In this document: piece by piece, positions 7,790 through 16,105 of the stretch
How positions within the stretch are numbered: position 1 is the stretch's first letter
Layout: each line of letters begins with the position of its first letter
From: Massilia sp. Root133
Lineage (GTDB): Bacteria > Pseudomonadota > Gammaproteobacteria > Burkholderiales > Burkholderiaceae_D
Length of the DNA: 64,000 nt
NCBI RefSeq assembly: GCF_001426525.1
Contig: NZ_LMEW01000001.1
Span: forward strand, 314,978-378,977
Direction of reading: 5' to 3'
Notes under the pieces: generated by a model
What the model was told of the DNA's origin: nothing
What the model saw: the letters and a program-made list of their open reading frames with translations, nothing else
Databases searched by the model: none
Position numbers and translations under genes: made by a program

Positions 7790-9961
7790 TCAGGCCGCCT
7801 GCGGCTGCGCGATCAGGTCGAACAGGCGCTCCAGCGGCACCGGGCGGCCCGGCAGCCAGCCCTGCACGAGGGGACAGCCAAACTGGCGCAGATAGCCCAG
7901 CTGGGCATCGGTCTCGACGCCTTCCGCGACCACCGTCAGCTTCATGTGCCGGCCGAGGTCGAGGAGCGAGCGCACGATGGCGCAATCGTTGCGGTCGTAC
8001 GGCACGCCGGCCATGAACAGCCGGTCGATCTTGAGCGAGCCGATCGGCAGGTTCTTCAGCAGCGACAGCGACGAATAGCCCATGCCGAAGTCGTCCAGGC
8101 CGATGCCGAAACCGCGCCGGCGCAGTTCGCGCATGATGGCGATCGATTTGTCGGCATGCTTCATCACGACGCCTTCCGTCAGTTCGAGGCAGATGCCGCG
8201 CGGATCGACGCCGGCCGCCGCGGCGATGGCCGTCAGCCGGTCCGGCAGTTCGGCATCGATGAATTCCGGCGCCGCCATGTTGACGTGCACGCGCACGCCG
8301 CCCAGCCCGGCCGCGCGCAGGCGCGCGAGGTCGTGGCAGGCCTGGCGCACGACCCAGCGGCCGATGTCGACGATCAGGCGGCTCTGTTCCGCCAGCGGAA
8401 TGAACACGTTCGGCGGGACGATTTCGCCGTTCGGCCGGCGCCAGCGGATCAGCGCCTCGACGGCGTCGATGTCCATGTCGGTGGTCGTGCGGATCGGCTG
8501 GTACTCGAGGAAGAATTCGCCGCGCCGGATCGCGCAATGCAGGTCGGTCAGCAAGCCGATGCGATGGCCGGCGTCGGCCGGCGCGCCGTCGCCGCTGAAG
8601 CGGCTGGCGAGGTTGCGGCCGTTCCGCTTGCTGGCGTACATGGCCGCATCGGCCGCATGCAGCAGTTCGCGCGTGCAGCCGCCGTGGTCGGGATACGTGC
8701 TGATGCCGATGCTGGCCGACACCGCGAGCCGGTGCTCGCCGTAGACGAAGCGGCGCCGCGCCGCGTCCAGCACGGACTCGGCGACGCGTTCCAGTTCCTG
8801 CGGCGTGACGCCGGGCGCCGACAGCAGCGCGAACTCGTCGCCGCCCAGGCGGCCGATGCGCCAGCCGGGCGGCGCCAGCGCGCGCAGGCGTGACGCGAAC
8901 GTCGTCAGCACGACGTTGCCGGCGTCGTGGCCGAATGCGTCGTTGATGGGCTTGAACTGGTCGAGGTCGACGAACAGCACGCCGAACGTCTGCCCGGCCC
9001 GCGCGTCGCGGCACTGGCGGTCGACCTGGTCGTAGAAATGGGCGCGGTTGGCCAGGCCCGTCATCTCGTCCGTCTGCGCGCGCACGCGGATGCGCTCCTG
9101 CTGCGTCATGCGCTCGACGGCCTGGGCGATCATCGCGGAGATCGATTTCGCCAGGCCCGGCAACTGCGCGTCTGGCTGGCGTTGCTGGACGCTGAAGAAT
9201 TCGAGCACGCCGGGCCGCATCAGGCAAGCGTCCGACGCGACGAACGTCACGGGGAAGAAGTACGCCGACTGCAGGCCGCACGCGCGCGCCGCCTCCGCCC
9301 GCAACAGGTCGGCCGTGCCGCTCGCGTCCTCGATCCAGCGGGCCTCGCCGCTGTCCCAGACGGTGCCGATCAGGCCTTCGCCGGGCGCCATCGCCAGGCG
9401 CGCGCTCGCGGCCCGGAACGGCGCCAGCGCCTGTCGCGGCGCCTGCCATGCGTACCGGCAGCGCAGCGTGCCGGTGCGGTCGTCGACCGCCCAGAATGCG
9501 CCCCATTCCCAGCCCAGTTCCTCGCACACGAGTTGCAAAATGCCGGTGACGGCGTCGTCGATGCTGTCGGTGCCCACCAGGTATTGCGTGAGCGCGAAAT
9601 TGAACCGCTCGCGCGCGGCAGCCTGCCTGGCGGCCGTCACGTCGACGAGGATCCCGGTGGCGGACGTGCCGGTCTGCTGCAGGCGCAGCCAGCGCAGGCC
9701 GAGTCCGTCGGTGCGCACGCGGAATTCGCATTCGGCGCCGCCGTCGCCTTTCCTGATGCGGTCGAGGGTCGCATGCACGAGGGCGCGGTCGTCGGGCTCG
9801 ATGCGTGCGAGGCAATCCGGATGCCGGCCGGTGCCGAAGAACGATGCGGCCACGGCCGACAACGTGATGCGGCCGTTCACGGGGTCGAGCCACCAGCGGC
9901 CGAGTCCGGCCAGGCGGTCGCCCGCGTCGTCGTGGAGGAGAGCGATGTCGATGTTCTGCAT
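7790..9961 (-). CDS. PAS-GAF-GGDEF-EAL cyclic-di-GMP signalling protein
   Basis: This 723-residue cytosolic protein makes and/or degrades cyclic di-GMP. The order is PAS-like (about 15-115), GAF (about 125-290), GGDEF (about 295-455) and EAL (about 470-715). The cyclase signature GGDEF is intact at 373-377, with no RxxD inhibitory site five residues before it. The phosphodiesterase domain keeps EAL at 502-504, the NMAAPEF asparagine, [14 protein letters not shown] and VAEGVET, so it looks active. No membrane helix is seen; the signal is probably sensed by PAS or GAF. It lies in the block that separates pilD from pilC, so control of pili by c-di-GMP is possible but only inferred. Confidence 0.95.
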   Translation of the reverse strand: MQNIDIALLHDDAGDRLAGLGRWWLDPVNGRITLSAVAASFFGTGRHPDCLARIEPDDRALVHATLDRIRKGDGGAECEFRVRTDGLGLRWLRLQQTGTSATGILVDVTAARQAAARERFNFALTQYLVGTDSIDDAVTGILQLVCEELGWEWGAFWAVDDRTGTLRCRYAWQAPRQALAPFRAASARLAMAPGEGLIGTVWDSGEARWIEDASGTADLLRAEAARACGLQSAYFFPVTFVASDACLMRPGVLEFFSVQQRQPDAQLPGLAKSISAMIAQAVERMTQQERIRVRAQTDEMTGLANRAHFYDQVDRQCRDARAGQTFGVLFVDLDQFKPINDAFGHDAGNVVLTTFASRLRALAPPGWRIGRLGGDEFALLSAPGVTPQELERVAESVLDAARRRFVYGEHRLAVSASIGISTYPDHGGCTRELLHAADAAMYASKRNGRNLASRFSGDGAPADAGHRIGLLTDLHCAIRRGEFFLEYQPIRTTTDMDIDAVEALIRWRRPNGEIVPPNVFIPLAEQSRLIVDIGRWVVRQACHDLARLRAAGLGGVRVHVNMAAPEFIDAELPDRLTAIAAAAGVDPRGICLELTEGVVMKHADKSIAIMRELRRRGFGIGLDDFGMGYSSLSLLKNLPIGSLKIDRLFMAGVPYDRNDCAIVRSLLDLGRHMKLTVVAEGVETDAQLGYLRQFGCPLVQGWLPGRPVPLERLFDLIAQPQAA

Positions 9962-10098
9962 GTAATGTCAGGCGTGCACCAGAACCGGACGGGCGGTGTC
10001 GATTTGCACCGAAACGGGCTGGTTGCCATCGTAGTATTGGACTAACCCGTACAATGCAAGTTACATGCCGGTGTTCGATCCGGCCTATTGGAGCCACC

Positions 10099-10404
10099 AT
10101 GAAACGTCATCTCGTCCTGCTGTTGACCGCACTCGCCGCCACCACCGCATTCGCCCAGACCACCGTGCCGAACCCGCTGGCACCGGACAAGGGCGCGCCG
10201 ACCGCGCCGGCGGCCAGCAAGCCCGCGCCGAAGAAAGAAGCGTCCGGCGGCGGCGCGGGCAAGGTGTGGGCGAACAGCGCCAGCAAGGTCTATCACTGCG
10301 AAGGCAGCAAGTACTACGGCAAGACCAAAAAGGGCGAGTACATGACGGAAGCGGACGCCAGGGCGAAGGGCTATCACGGCGTGGGCGGCAAGACCTGCAC
10401 CTGA
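10099..10404 (+). CDS. Small secreted protein with Ada-type zinc-domain-like core
   Basis: This 101-residue protein has a signal peptide (MKRHLVLLL to AFAQ), a Pro/Ala/Lys-rich linker (about residues 20-60) and a conserved C-terminal core. The core reads [34 protein letters not shown] and a terminal KTC. That pattern resembles the Ada-type metal-binding fold found in small exported proteins of unknown role, but only two cysteines remain, so tetrahedral zinc binding by four cysteines is not possible. The ATG at 10099 follows TGGAG. Its 3' end overlaps the end of the convergent EamA gene by about 31 bases. No function is assigned. Confidence 0.75.
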   Translation: MKRHLVLLLTALAATTAFAQTTVPNPLAPDKGAPTAPAASKPAPKKEASGGGAGKVWANSASKVYHCEGSKYYGKTKKGEYMTEADARAKGYHGVGGKTCT

Positions 10405-11270
10405 CGGGCCGCGGGCCGTGCCGATACGCCCACCGCCGCGAGCACGAACGCGATGCCGGCAAACTGCCGTGGTCCCACCGGCTCGTCCAGCAGCAGGGCC
10501 GCCAGCAGCAGCGCGGCCACGGGTGCCAGCGCCGTGAACAATGCAGCCTCCGTCCCGCCGACGCGGGCCGTGCCCGCATACCACAGCAGGAACCCGCCGA
10601 CCGTCGGCAGCAGCGCGTAGTAGCCGACGGCGAGCAGCGCCGCCGGCGTCACGGCCGCCATCGAACCGCGTTCGGCCAGCGCGAACGGTAGCGACGCGGC
10701 GAGGCCGATGGCGCTCATCAGCGTCGACAGGGCGAGCGGCGATATCGCGATCCGCACCCGTTTATTCAGCAGGATGAACAGCGCTTCGCACAGCACGGCG
10801 CCGAAGACGAGCGCATTGCCCGTCAACGACCCGGCGCCGCGGCCCGCCGGCTGCAGCACGAACAGGCCGGCGCCCGCGAGCAGCACGGTCGCCATCAGCG
10901 CGGGCCGCGGCCGCTCGCCGAGCACGAGCACGGCCACGACGGCCGACACGACGGGCAGGGTGCCGAGGATGACGCCGGCATCGAGCGCCGAGGTCGCGCG
11001 CAGCCCGGCCATCAACAGCGCCGTGTACCCGGCCGTGCCGGCCAGCCCCTGCACGACGAGGAGGGCGCCGTCGCGCCAGCCCGGCCGCGGCAGGCGCTCG
11101 CCGGATACATGCAGCAGCACCAGAAAACAGGGCAGCGCGAGCGCGAAGCGCAGGGCGGTGGCCGTGAACGGCGGCAGGCCGGCGGCGGCGATCTTGCTGG
11201 CCACGACGGTGCTGCCGACGAGCACCATGGCCAGCGTCAGGTACCAGTAACCCAGGGTCTTATCGGACAC
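10374..11270 (-). CDS. EamA/DMT-superfamily transporter
   Basis: This 298-residue inner-membrane protein has ten predicted helices in two EamA repeats, the drug/metabolite transporter layout. The N-terminal repeat has [18 protein letters not shown] and the second begins after residue 150. Substrates in this superfamily range from amino acids to nucleosides and drugs and cannot be told from sequence. Translation starts at GTG (11268-11270), preceded by a strong GAGGAGAACGCC. It is 34 bases downstream of an AraC-type regulator in the same direction, so the regulator probably controls this exporter. Confidence 0.88.
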   Translation of the reverse strand: MSDKTLGYWYLTLAMVLVGSTVVASKIAAAGLPPFTATALRFALALPCFLVLLHVSGERLPRPGWRDGALLVVQGLAGTAGYTALLMAGLRATSALDAGVILGTLPVVSAVVAVLVLGERPRPALMATVLLAGAGLFVLQPAGRGAGSLTGNALVFGAVLCEALFILLNKRVRIAISPLALSTLMSAIGLAASLPFALAERGSMAAVTPAALLAVGYYALLPTVGGFLLWYAGTARVGGTEAALFTALAPVAALLLAALLLDEPVGPRQFAGIAFVLAAVGVSARPAARQVQVLPPTP

Positions 11271-11304
11271 GGCGTTCTCCTCGTCATCGACATGGGAACG
11301 CAGG

Positions 11305-12141
11305 TTAGCGGCCGCCTTTCAATGGGTATTGAACGAAATTGCAGGCGTACGCGCCGGGCGTGATGCCATAGGTGCGGATGAACAGGCGCGTCATGTGGCT
11401 CTGGTCGGCGAAGCCGCTGGCGGCCGCGGCGTCCGCCAGTGTCGACCCGCGCGCCAGCAGCGCACGGGCCGCGTCGATGCGGCGCTGGATCAGGTAGGCG
11501 TGCGGCGTCAGCCCCGTCGCCCGCGCGAATTGCCGTACGAGCTGGAAGCGGCTGAGCCCACAGGCCGCCGCCAGGTCGGCGAGACTGGGTGCGGCGGCCG
11601 GCGCGTCGTCGATCATCGCCCGTGCCCGCGCGATCGCGGCCGTCGCCGATGCGGACCCGTTGCGCGGCGCATCGCCTTGCAGCCCATGCAGCAATTCGAG
11701 GAGCAATTGCTCGCGCAAGAGGGCGGTCGCGTCGCCGGTGACGGCCGCGTACAGCCGCCGGAAACAGCCGGCCAGCGCGGCATGGTGGGCGACCGGCTGG
11801 TGAAACGCGTAATCGCGGCGGGCGCCTTCGCCCAGGTCGGCCGCGACGGCATCGGCGAGTTGCGGCGGCAGGTACAGCATGCGCCACGCGCGGGGCGCGC
11901 CGCCGAGCGGGGCGCCGTCGTGCACTTCGCCCGGATTCACCGTGATGATGTCGCCGGCCAGCGCCTCCACCTGGCCGCGTCCGCTGCTCGACGTCTGGCC
12001 GCCGGCCAGCATGAGGCCGACGCCGTACTGGTCATGGCTGTGGCGCGCGAAGACGTGGTCGCTGCGCGCTTCCACGGCCTGCACCCCCGGCACTGCGGCA
12101 CTGACGATCCTGAAATCGGCGTTCTTCCTGGACTTGGGCAT
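11305..12141 (-). CDS. AraC-family transcriptional regulator
   Basis: The 278-residue protein has an N-terminal AraC-type cupin domain, with HSHDQYGVGLMLAGG and the later NPGEVHDG. The C-terminal double helix-turn-helix (about residues 175-275) contains LADLAAACGLSRFQLVRQF and the second-helix motif ADAAAASGFADQSHMTRLF. The start at 12141 (MPKSRKN) is chosen because it gives the normal cupin N-terminus; longer forms would run into the SGNH hydrolase gene. It starts 4 bases after the hydrolase stop and is followed by the EamA transporter, forming a minus-strand operon. Confidence 0.92.
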   Translation of the reverse strand: MPKSRKNADFRIVSAAVPGVQAVEARSDHVFARHSHDQYGVGLMLAGGQTSSSGRGQVEALAGDIITVNPGEVHDGAPLGGAPRAWRMLYLPPQLADAVAADLGEGARRDYAFHQPVAHHAALAGCFRRLYAAVTGDATALLREQLLLELLHGLQGDAPRNGSASATAAIARARAMIDDAPAAAPSLADLAAACGLSRFQLVRQFARATGLTPHAYLIQRRIDAARALLARGSTLADAAAASGFADQSHMTRLFIRTYGITPGAYACNFVQYPLKGGR

Positions 12142-12145
12142 CCGC

Positions 12146-13324
12146 TCAGTGTACCAGCGGAGCGATGTCGATCGCCCCGGCCATGGCGCGGTAGCCCGCA
12201 TCGCCCGGATGCAGATGATCGCCCGAGTCGAAGTCGGCCCGCAGGCGGCGCGGCCGGGCAGGTTCGCGCAGGACGGCGTCGAAGTCGACGACGGCATCGA
12301 ACACGCCGGCCGTGCGGATCCAGTCGTTCAACTGCCGGCGCAGGCGTTCCTTGTCGTGACTGTAGTGGCCGGCGTACGGCGTGCCGGCGAGGGCGCCTTC
12401 GAACGGCGGCAATGTCGCCGCCGTCACGCGTACGCCGCGGACGTGGCTTGCTGCGACCAGTTGCCGGTACGCGGCCGTGAGTTCCTCCAGCGTGGCGGGG
12501 TGCTCGGCCGGCGCGAACGGACTGCCGGGCCAGCCGATGTCGTTAATGCCGAGCAGTACGATGACATCCGACACGCCGGGCTGGCTCAATACGTCCTGCT
12601 CGAGGCGTGCGAGGGCGCTCACGCCCATGCCGTCGCGCGCCAGCCGTCCGCCCGAGATGCCGGCATTGGCGACGGCGACGCCGTGCGGCACCAGTCGTTC
12701 GGCCAGGATGTCCGGCCAGCGGCGGTCGGCGTCCGGCGTCGAGCCGTTGCCGTCCGTGATCGAATCGCCGAGCGCGACGATGGTGCGGGCGGGTTGTGCC
12801 GACTCGACCAGGACGGCGCTCAGGAACAACCGGCCGCCGACATGGGCGCCGTCGATCTGCACGGTCTGCTGCGCGCCCCAGTGGAAACTGGCGACGTTGG
12901 TCGGCGCGGGCAGCCGCGTCGTCACGGCCAGCCGGGACAGCGGCCGCACGGGGAGGGCGAGCGGATCGCTCGTCACCGTGGCGCCCGGCAGGATGGAAGC
13001 GCCCGGTTGTCCGGAAAACGTCAGCGCCAGGGCCGCGTGCGGGTCGTCGGCGGGGCCGACGCGCACGGCGCCGAGCCTGACCGGTTCATGGCCGTACCGG
13101 TTCGAGAACACGAGCCGGATGCGCTGCCCGCCCGCGCTCAGGCGGACGGTCTCGCGCAACGTCGCGTTGTCGAGCCTGGTGGGGACGTTCATCGGCAACG
13201 CGAAACTGCCGTCCCAGGCGGGTTGCGGGGCCGCATACCAGGACGTGGCCCAGTGCTCGCCCGCCGGCGCGTCGGGTGCGGCGAGCAGCAGGGAAAGGGT
13301 GAGTGCGGCGATCGGTTTGGACAT
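12146..13324 (-). CDS. Secreted SGNH/GDSL hydrolase
   Basis: This 392-residue exported esterase/lipase-type protein has a signal peptide (MSKPIAALTLSLLLAAPDAPA). An N-terminal beta-rich domain (about 30-185) with ATSWYAAPQ is followed by a C-terminal SGNH domain. Block I is IVALGDSITDG with the nucleophilic serine, block II has a glycine in NAGISGG, block III is LLGINDIG, and block V has DHLHPGDAGY with catalytic Asp and His. The substrate is unknown; relatives include carbohydrate esterases. The ATG at 13324 follows AAGGAG by six bases. It is divergent from a LysR gene and co-directional with AraC and EamA. Confidence 0.92.
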   Translation of the reverse strand: MSKPIAALTLSLLLAAPDAPAGEHWATSWYAAPQPAWDGSFALPMNVPTRLDNATLRETVRLSAGGQRIRLVFSNRYGHEPVRLGAVRVGPADDPHAALALTFSGQPGASILPGATVTSDPLALPVRPLSRLAVTTRLPAPTNVASFHWGAQQTVQIDGAHVGGRLFLSAVLVESAQPARTIVALGDSITDGNGSTPDADRRWPDILAERLVPHGVAVANAGISGGRLARDGMGVSALARLEQDVLSQPGVSDVIVLLGINDIGWPGSPFAPAEHPATLEELTAAYRQLVAASHVRGVRVTAATLPPFEGALAGTPYAGHYSHDKERLRRQLNDWIRTAGVFDAVVDFDAVLREPARPRRLRADFDSGDHLHPGDAGYRAMAGAIDIAPLVH

Positions 13325-13401
13325 GGTGGACTCCTTGGTTGAGGACTCCACGTTAGGTCATTCTGGAGTGGCGATGAAGATGGTAGGATCGAAGGTCACT
13401 C

Positions 13402-13416
13402 ATTCCAATTTAGAAT
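13402..13416. promoter_or_regulatory. Candidate LysR-type operator overlapping the start of the LysR gene
   Basis: ATTCCAATTTAGAAT is a 15-base interrupted palindrome of the T-N11-A form used by LysR regulators. It ends 2 bases before the LysR start codon and lies in the 94-base space shared with the divergent SGNH hydrolase. A related half-site, ATTCTGGAGT, lies upstream near 13360. Confidence 0.5.
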
Positions 13417-13418
13417 AA

Positions 13419-14327
13419 ATGGATACGCTCCACGCGCTGCGCGTCTTCGTACGCACCCTCGAACTGGGCAGCCTGTCCGCGGCGGCCCGGGAATTCGGCA
13501 CGACGCAGCCCACCGTCAGCAAATGGCTGGCCCGGCTGGAACGGCAGCTACGCGTACGCCTGGTCGAACGCAGCACGCGCGGCCTGTCGCCGACGGAGCA
13601 GGGCCAGCGCTTCTACGCCGACGCCAAACGCATCGTCGAGCAATTCGACGCGGCCGTGGGCGACGTGCAGGGCATGACGGGCCAGGCGGCGGGACTGCTG
13701 CGCATCAATGCGCCGGTCGCGCTGGGCCAGTTCCGCATCAATGCGATGGTCCAGCGCTTCCTGGCCGACCATCCGGCCATCGACGTCGAACTGATTCTCA
13801 ACGACCGTTTCGTCGACCTCGTCGAGGAAGGCGTCGACGTCGCGTTCCGGCTGGGCGGCACGTTGCCGCCGGACGCCATCGGGCGGCACCTGGCCACCGT
13901 GCCGCGCTTCCTGGTGGCGGCACCCATGTATCTCGCGCGGCGGGGCGTGCCGTCGGTGCCGGACGACTTGGCGACGCACGACGTCGTCCGCTTCGCCTGG
14001 ACGCCGGGCAGTACCGTGGAATTGTTCCGTGGCGAAGACCAGGCACGGGTGCCGACGTCGAGCCGCTTTCGCGTGAACAACGCGTTGGCGATACGGGAGG
14101 CCCTGGTGCTGGGCGGCGGGATCGGCGTGTGCCCGGACTGGCTGGTCCGGGATCTGCTGGACAGTGGGGAACTGGTGCGGGTGCTGGACGAGTGGGCCGC
14201 GCGGCCGCAGGATTTAACGTTGCTGTATCCGTCGCGGCAGTTTCAGGCGCTGCGGACGCGGCTGTTCATCGACTTCGCGGTCGGACAATTCAGTGGGATT
14301 GCTGGCTTTGCAGGCGGGCAAGGATGA
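13419..14327 (+). CDS. LysR-family transcriptional regulator
   Basis: The 302-residue protein has the N-terminal winged helix-turn-helix of LysR regulators (residues 1-60: ALRVFVRTLELGSLSAAARE, then QPTVSKWLARLE). A periplasmic-binding-protein-like effector domain (about 90-295) follows. The effector part resembles the LysR group that often controls a divergent oxidoreductase or hydrolase. The likely target is the SGNH hydrolase operon on the other strand, with a T-N11-A palindrome between them. No good ribosome binding site is present upstream of the ATG; the AT-rich operator sits there instead. Confidence 0.93.
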   Translation: MDTLHALRVFVRTLELGSLSAAAREFGTTQPTVSKWLARLERQLRVRLVERSTRGLSPTEQGQRFYADAKRIVEQFDAAVGDVQGMTGQAAGLLRINAPVALGQFRINAMVQRFLADHPAIDVELILNDRFVDLVEEGVDVAFRLGGTLPPDAIGRHLATVPRFLVAAPMYLARRGVPSVPDDLATHDVVRFAWTPGSTVELFRGEDQARVPTSSRFRVNNALAIREALVLGGGIGVCPDWLVRDLLDSGELVRVLDEWAARPQDLTLLYPSRQFQALRTRLFIDFAVGQFSGIAGFAGGQG

Positions 14328-14508
14328 ATCGCGCGGTCCGGCTCGATGCCTGGTGTTTTGCCGCCAGTGTCATGAGCTTGGGGAAGACGACGGAGCGTTC
14401 GCCGCAATCGCTGCACAGGATGTGCTTGCTGCTCCACAGGATACGCATGAGGGGCGTACGCGGAATCCGGCGTACGTAGGAAGAACCACATTCGGGGCAA
14501 GAGGCCAT
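14290..14508 (-). CDS. Small zinc-ribbon protein of unknown function
   Basis: A 72-residue basic protein has two Cys-x2-Cys pairs, CPECG at residues 4-8 and CSDCG at about 32-36. These should bind one zinc as a rubredoxin-like ribbon. The C-terminal half is helical and basic. The start is uncertain: ATGs at 14508 and 14514 and a longer GTG/ATG-start form to 14556 are possible, with no strong ribosome binding site for any of them. Its last 38 bases overlap the end of the convergent LysR gene. The zinc pairs and codon bias support a real gene, but no function is known. Confidence 0.6.
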   Translation of the reverse strand: MASCPECGSSYVRRIPRTPLMRILWSSKHILCSDCGERSVVFPKLMTLAAKHQASSRTARFILARLQSQQSH

Positions 14509-14857
14509 GAGCATACCGGTAAGCGTTGAAGAATCGTCAACTAAAATACCAGTCATGGATGAGCTGGACGGTGCGGTGGCTCACACATCCGCGGTCATGC
14601 ATGGTGCGTTAGGCAGATCACGGTCGGCCATCGTTGCGCTTGCTAATCTGCAAACATGGCAATCCCGGTGTCCGATCGAAAACTCTATGCGATGAAACGC
14701 ATGTCGCTCGCGCTGCAGCGTGCGGCGGCGGCGCGGCCGCTCGGGACGTCCACCGACCGCGCGCTGCGCTGGGCCGCGGTCTGGGGCATTGTGGCCGGCA
14801 TCCGGACGCGGCATACGCGAGTCCGGCTCCGGCGCACGACGTTGGTCGGCACCGCCT
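14509..14857. other. Sparse stretch between the zinc-ribbon gene and pilC
   Basis: These 349 bases hold no certain gene. The left half is relatively AT-rich and probably carries the promoter of the zinc-ribbon gene. The right half holds a possible plus-strand frame listed separately (14656-14880). No repeat, RNA or insertion-sequence remnant is visible. This is the junction where pilC would normally be followed by pilD in related bacteria. Confidence 0.4.
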
Positions 14858-14880
14858 TCAGACCACCGACCCCAGCTTGA
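14656..14880 (+). CDS. Possible small basic protein (uncertain)
   Basis: A 74-codon frame, or 62 codons from a second ATG at 14692, has the G/C-rich third positions expected of genes here. It encodes an Arg/Ala-rich peptide with a short hydrophobic run, WAAVWGIVAGI. No ribosome binding site precedes either ATG. The end overlaps the 3' end of pilC on the other strand by 23 bases. I do not recognise the product, and it may be spurious. Confidence 0.3.
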   Translation: MAIPVSDRKLYAMKRMSLALQRAAAARPLGTSTDRALRWAAVWGIVAGIRTRHTRVRLRRTTLVGTAFRPPTPA

Positions 14881-16096
14881 AGATCGGCAGATACATGGCA
14901 ATCACGAGACCGCCGATCAGCACCCCGAGCACGACCATGATCATGGGCTCCATCAGCGACGACAGCGTCTTGACGGCCTCGTCCACTTCTTCCTCGTAGA
15001 AGTCGGCCACCTTGCCCAGCATGCCGTCCAGCGCGCCGGATTCCTCGCCGATGGCGACCATTTGCGTGACCATGTTGGGGAAGACATTGGCGTTCTGCAT
15101 CGCGGCCGTCAGGCTCGTGCCCGTGCTGACTTCCGTCTGGATCTTTTTCGTGGCTTCCAGGTAGACGTTGTTGCCGGACGCGCCGCCCACGGAGTCCAGC
15201 GCTTCCACGAGCGGCACGCCGGCCGCGAACATCGTCGCCAGCGTGCGGGTCCAGCGGGCGATCGTCGCCTTGCGGATCACTTCGCCGAACACGGGGAGGC
15301 GCAGCAGCACACGGTCCATGAACTGCTGCATTTTCAGCGACCGGCGCCAGGACTGGAAGAAGAAGTACAGCGCGCCGAAGATCGAGCCGAAGATGATGTA
15401 CCACCATTTCACGACGAAATCCGAGATGCCCATCACGATCAGGGTCGGCGCCGGCAGGTTCGCGCCGAAGCTGGAGAACACGGATTTGAACGCGGGCACC
15501 ACCCAGATCATGATCACGGCCGTGACGATGAAGGCGATGGCGATGATCGCGCACGGGTACATCAATGCACCCTTGATCTTGCTCTTCAGCGCAAGTGTCT
15601 TTTCCTTGTAGATCGCCAGGCGCGTGAGCAGGTCTTCGAGGATACCGGCCTGCTCGCCGGCGCCGACGAGGTTGCAGAACAGCGGGTCGAAGTACAGCGG
15701 ATACTTGCGGAACGCGTTGTTCAGGCTGGTGCCCGTCTCGATGTCGGCGCGCAAGTCCATGATCAGCTTGGACATCGACGGATTCGAATGGCCCTTGCCG
15801 ACGATGTCGAACGATTGCAGCAGCGGCACGCCGGCCTTCATCATCGTGGCCAGCTGGCGCGTGAACAGCGTGAGGTCCTTGTCCTGGATCTTCTTGCCGC
15901 TGCGGTACACCTTCTTCTTGACCTTGGTGACCATGATGCCCTGGCGGCGCAGGGTCACGTTCACGATGGTCTCGCCGCCGGCGCGCATTTCGCCGCGCAC
16001 GGTCTTGCCGGTCTTGTCCTTGCCTTCCCAGGCGAAGATGTGTTCCTTGACTTGCGCGCTGGGCGCGCGGCGTGCCGGGGCGGATGTCGTTGCCAT
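14858..16096 (-). CDS. pilC: Type IV pilus inner-membrane platform protein PilC
   Basis: PilC (GspF family) is the inner-membrane platform that couples the PilB motor to pilin insertion. The 412-residue protein has two repeated T2SSF domains (about 75-200 and 280-400), each with the TRQLATMMKAGVPL / TRTLATMFAAGVPL signature. Three to four membrane helices include IIAIAFIVTAVIMIWVVPAF and the C-terminal MIMVVLGVLIGGLVIAMYLP. The ATG at 16096 follows AAGGATCCATC. It starts 9 bases after the pilB stop. In most relatives pilD follows immediately; here it does not. Confidence 0.96.
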   Translation of the reverse strand: MATTSAPARRAPSAQVKEHIFAWEGKDKTGKTVRGEMRAGGETIVNVTLRRQGIMVTKVKKKVYRSGKKIQDKDLTLFTRQLATMMKAGVPLLQSFDIVGKGHSNPSMSKLIMDLRADIETGTSLNNAFRKYPLYFDPLFCNLVGAGEQAGILEDLLTRLAIYKEKTLALKSKIKGALMYPCAIIAIAFIVTAVIMIWVVPAFKSVFSSFGANLPAPTLIVMGISDFVVKWWYIIFGSIFGALYFFFQSWRRSLKMQQFMDRVLLRLPVFGEVIRKATIARWTRTLATMFAAGVPLVEALDSVGGASGNNVYLEATKKIQTEVSTGTSLTAAMQNANVFPNMVTQMVAIGEESGALDGMLGKVADFYEEEVDEAVKTLSSLMEPMIMVVLGVLIGGLVIAMYLPIFKLGSVV

Positions 16097-16105
16097 GATG
16101 GATCC

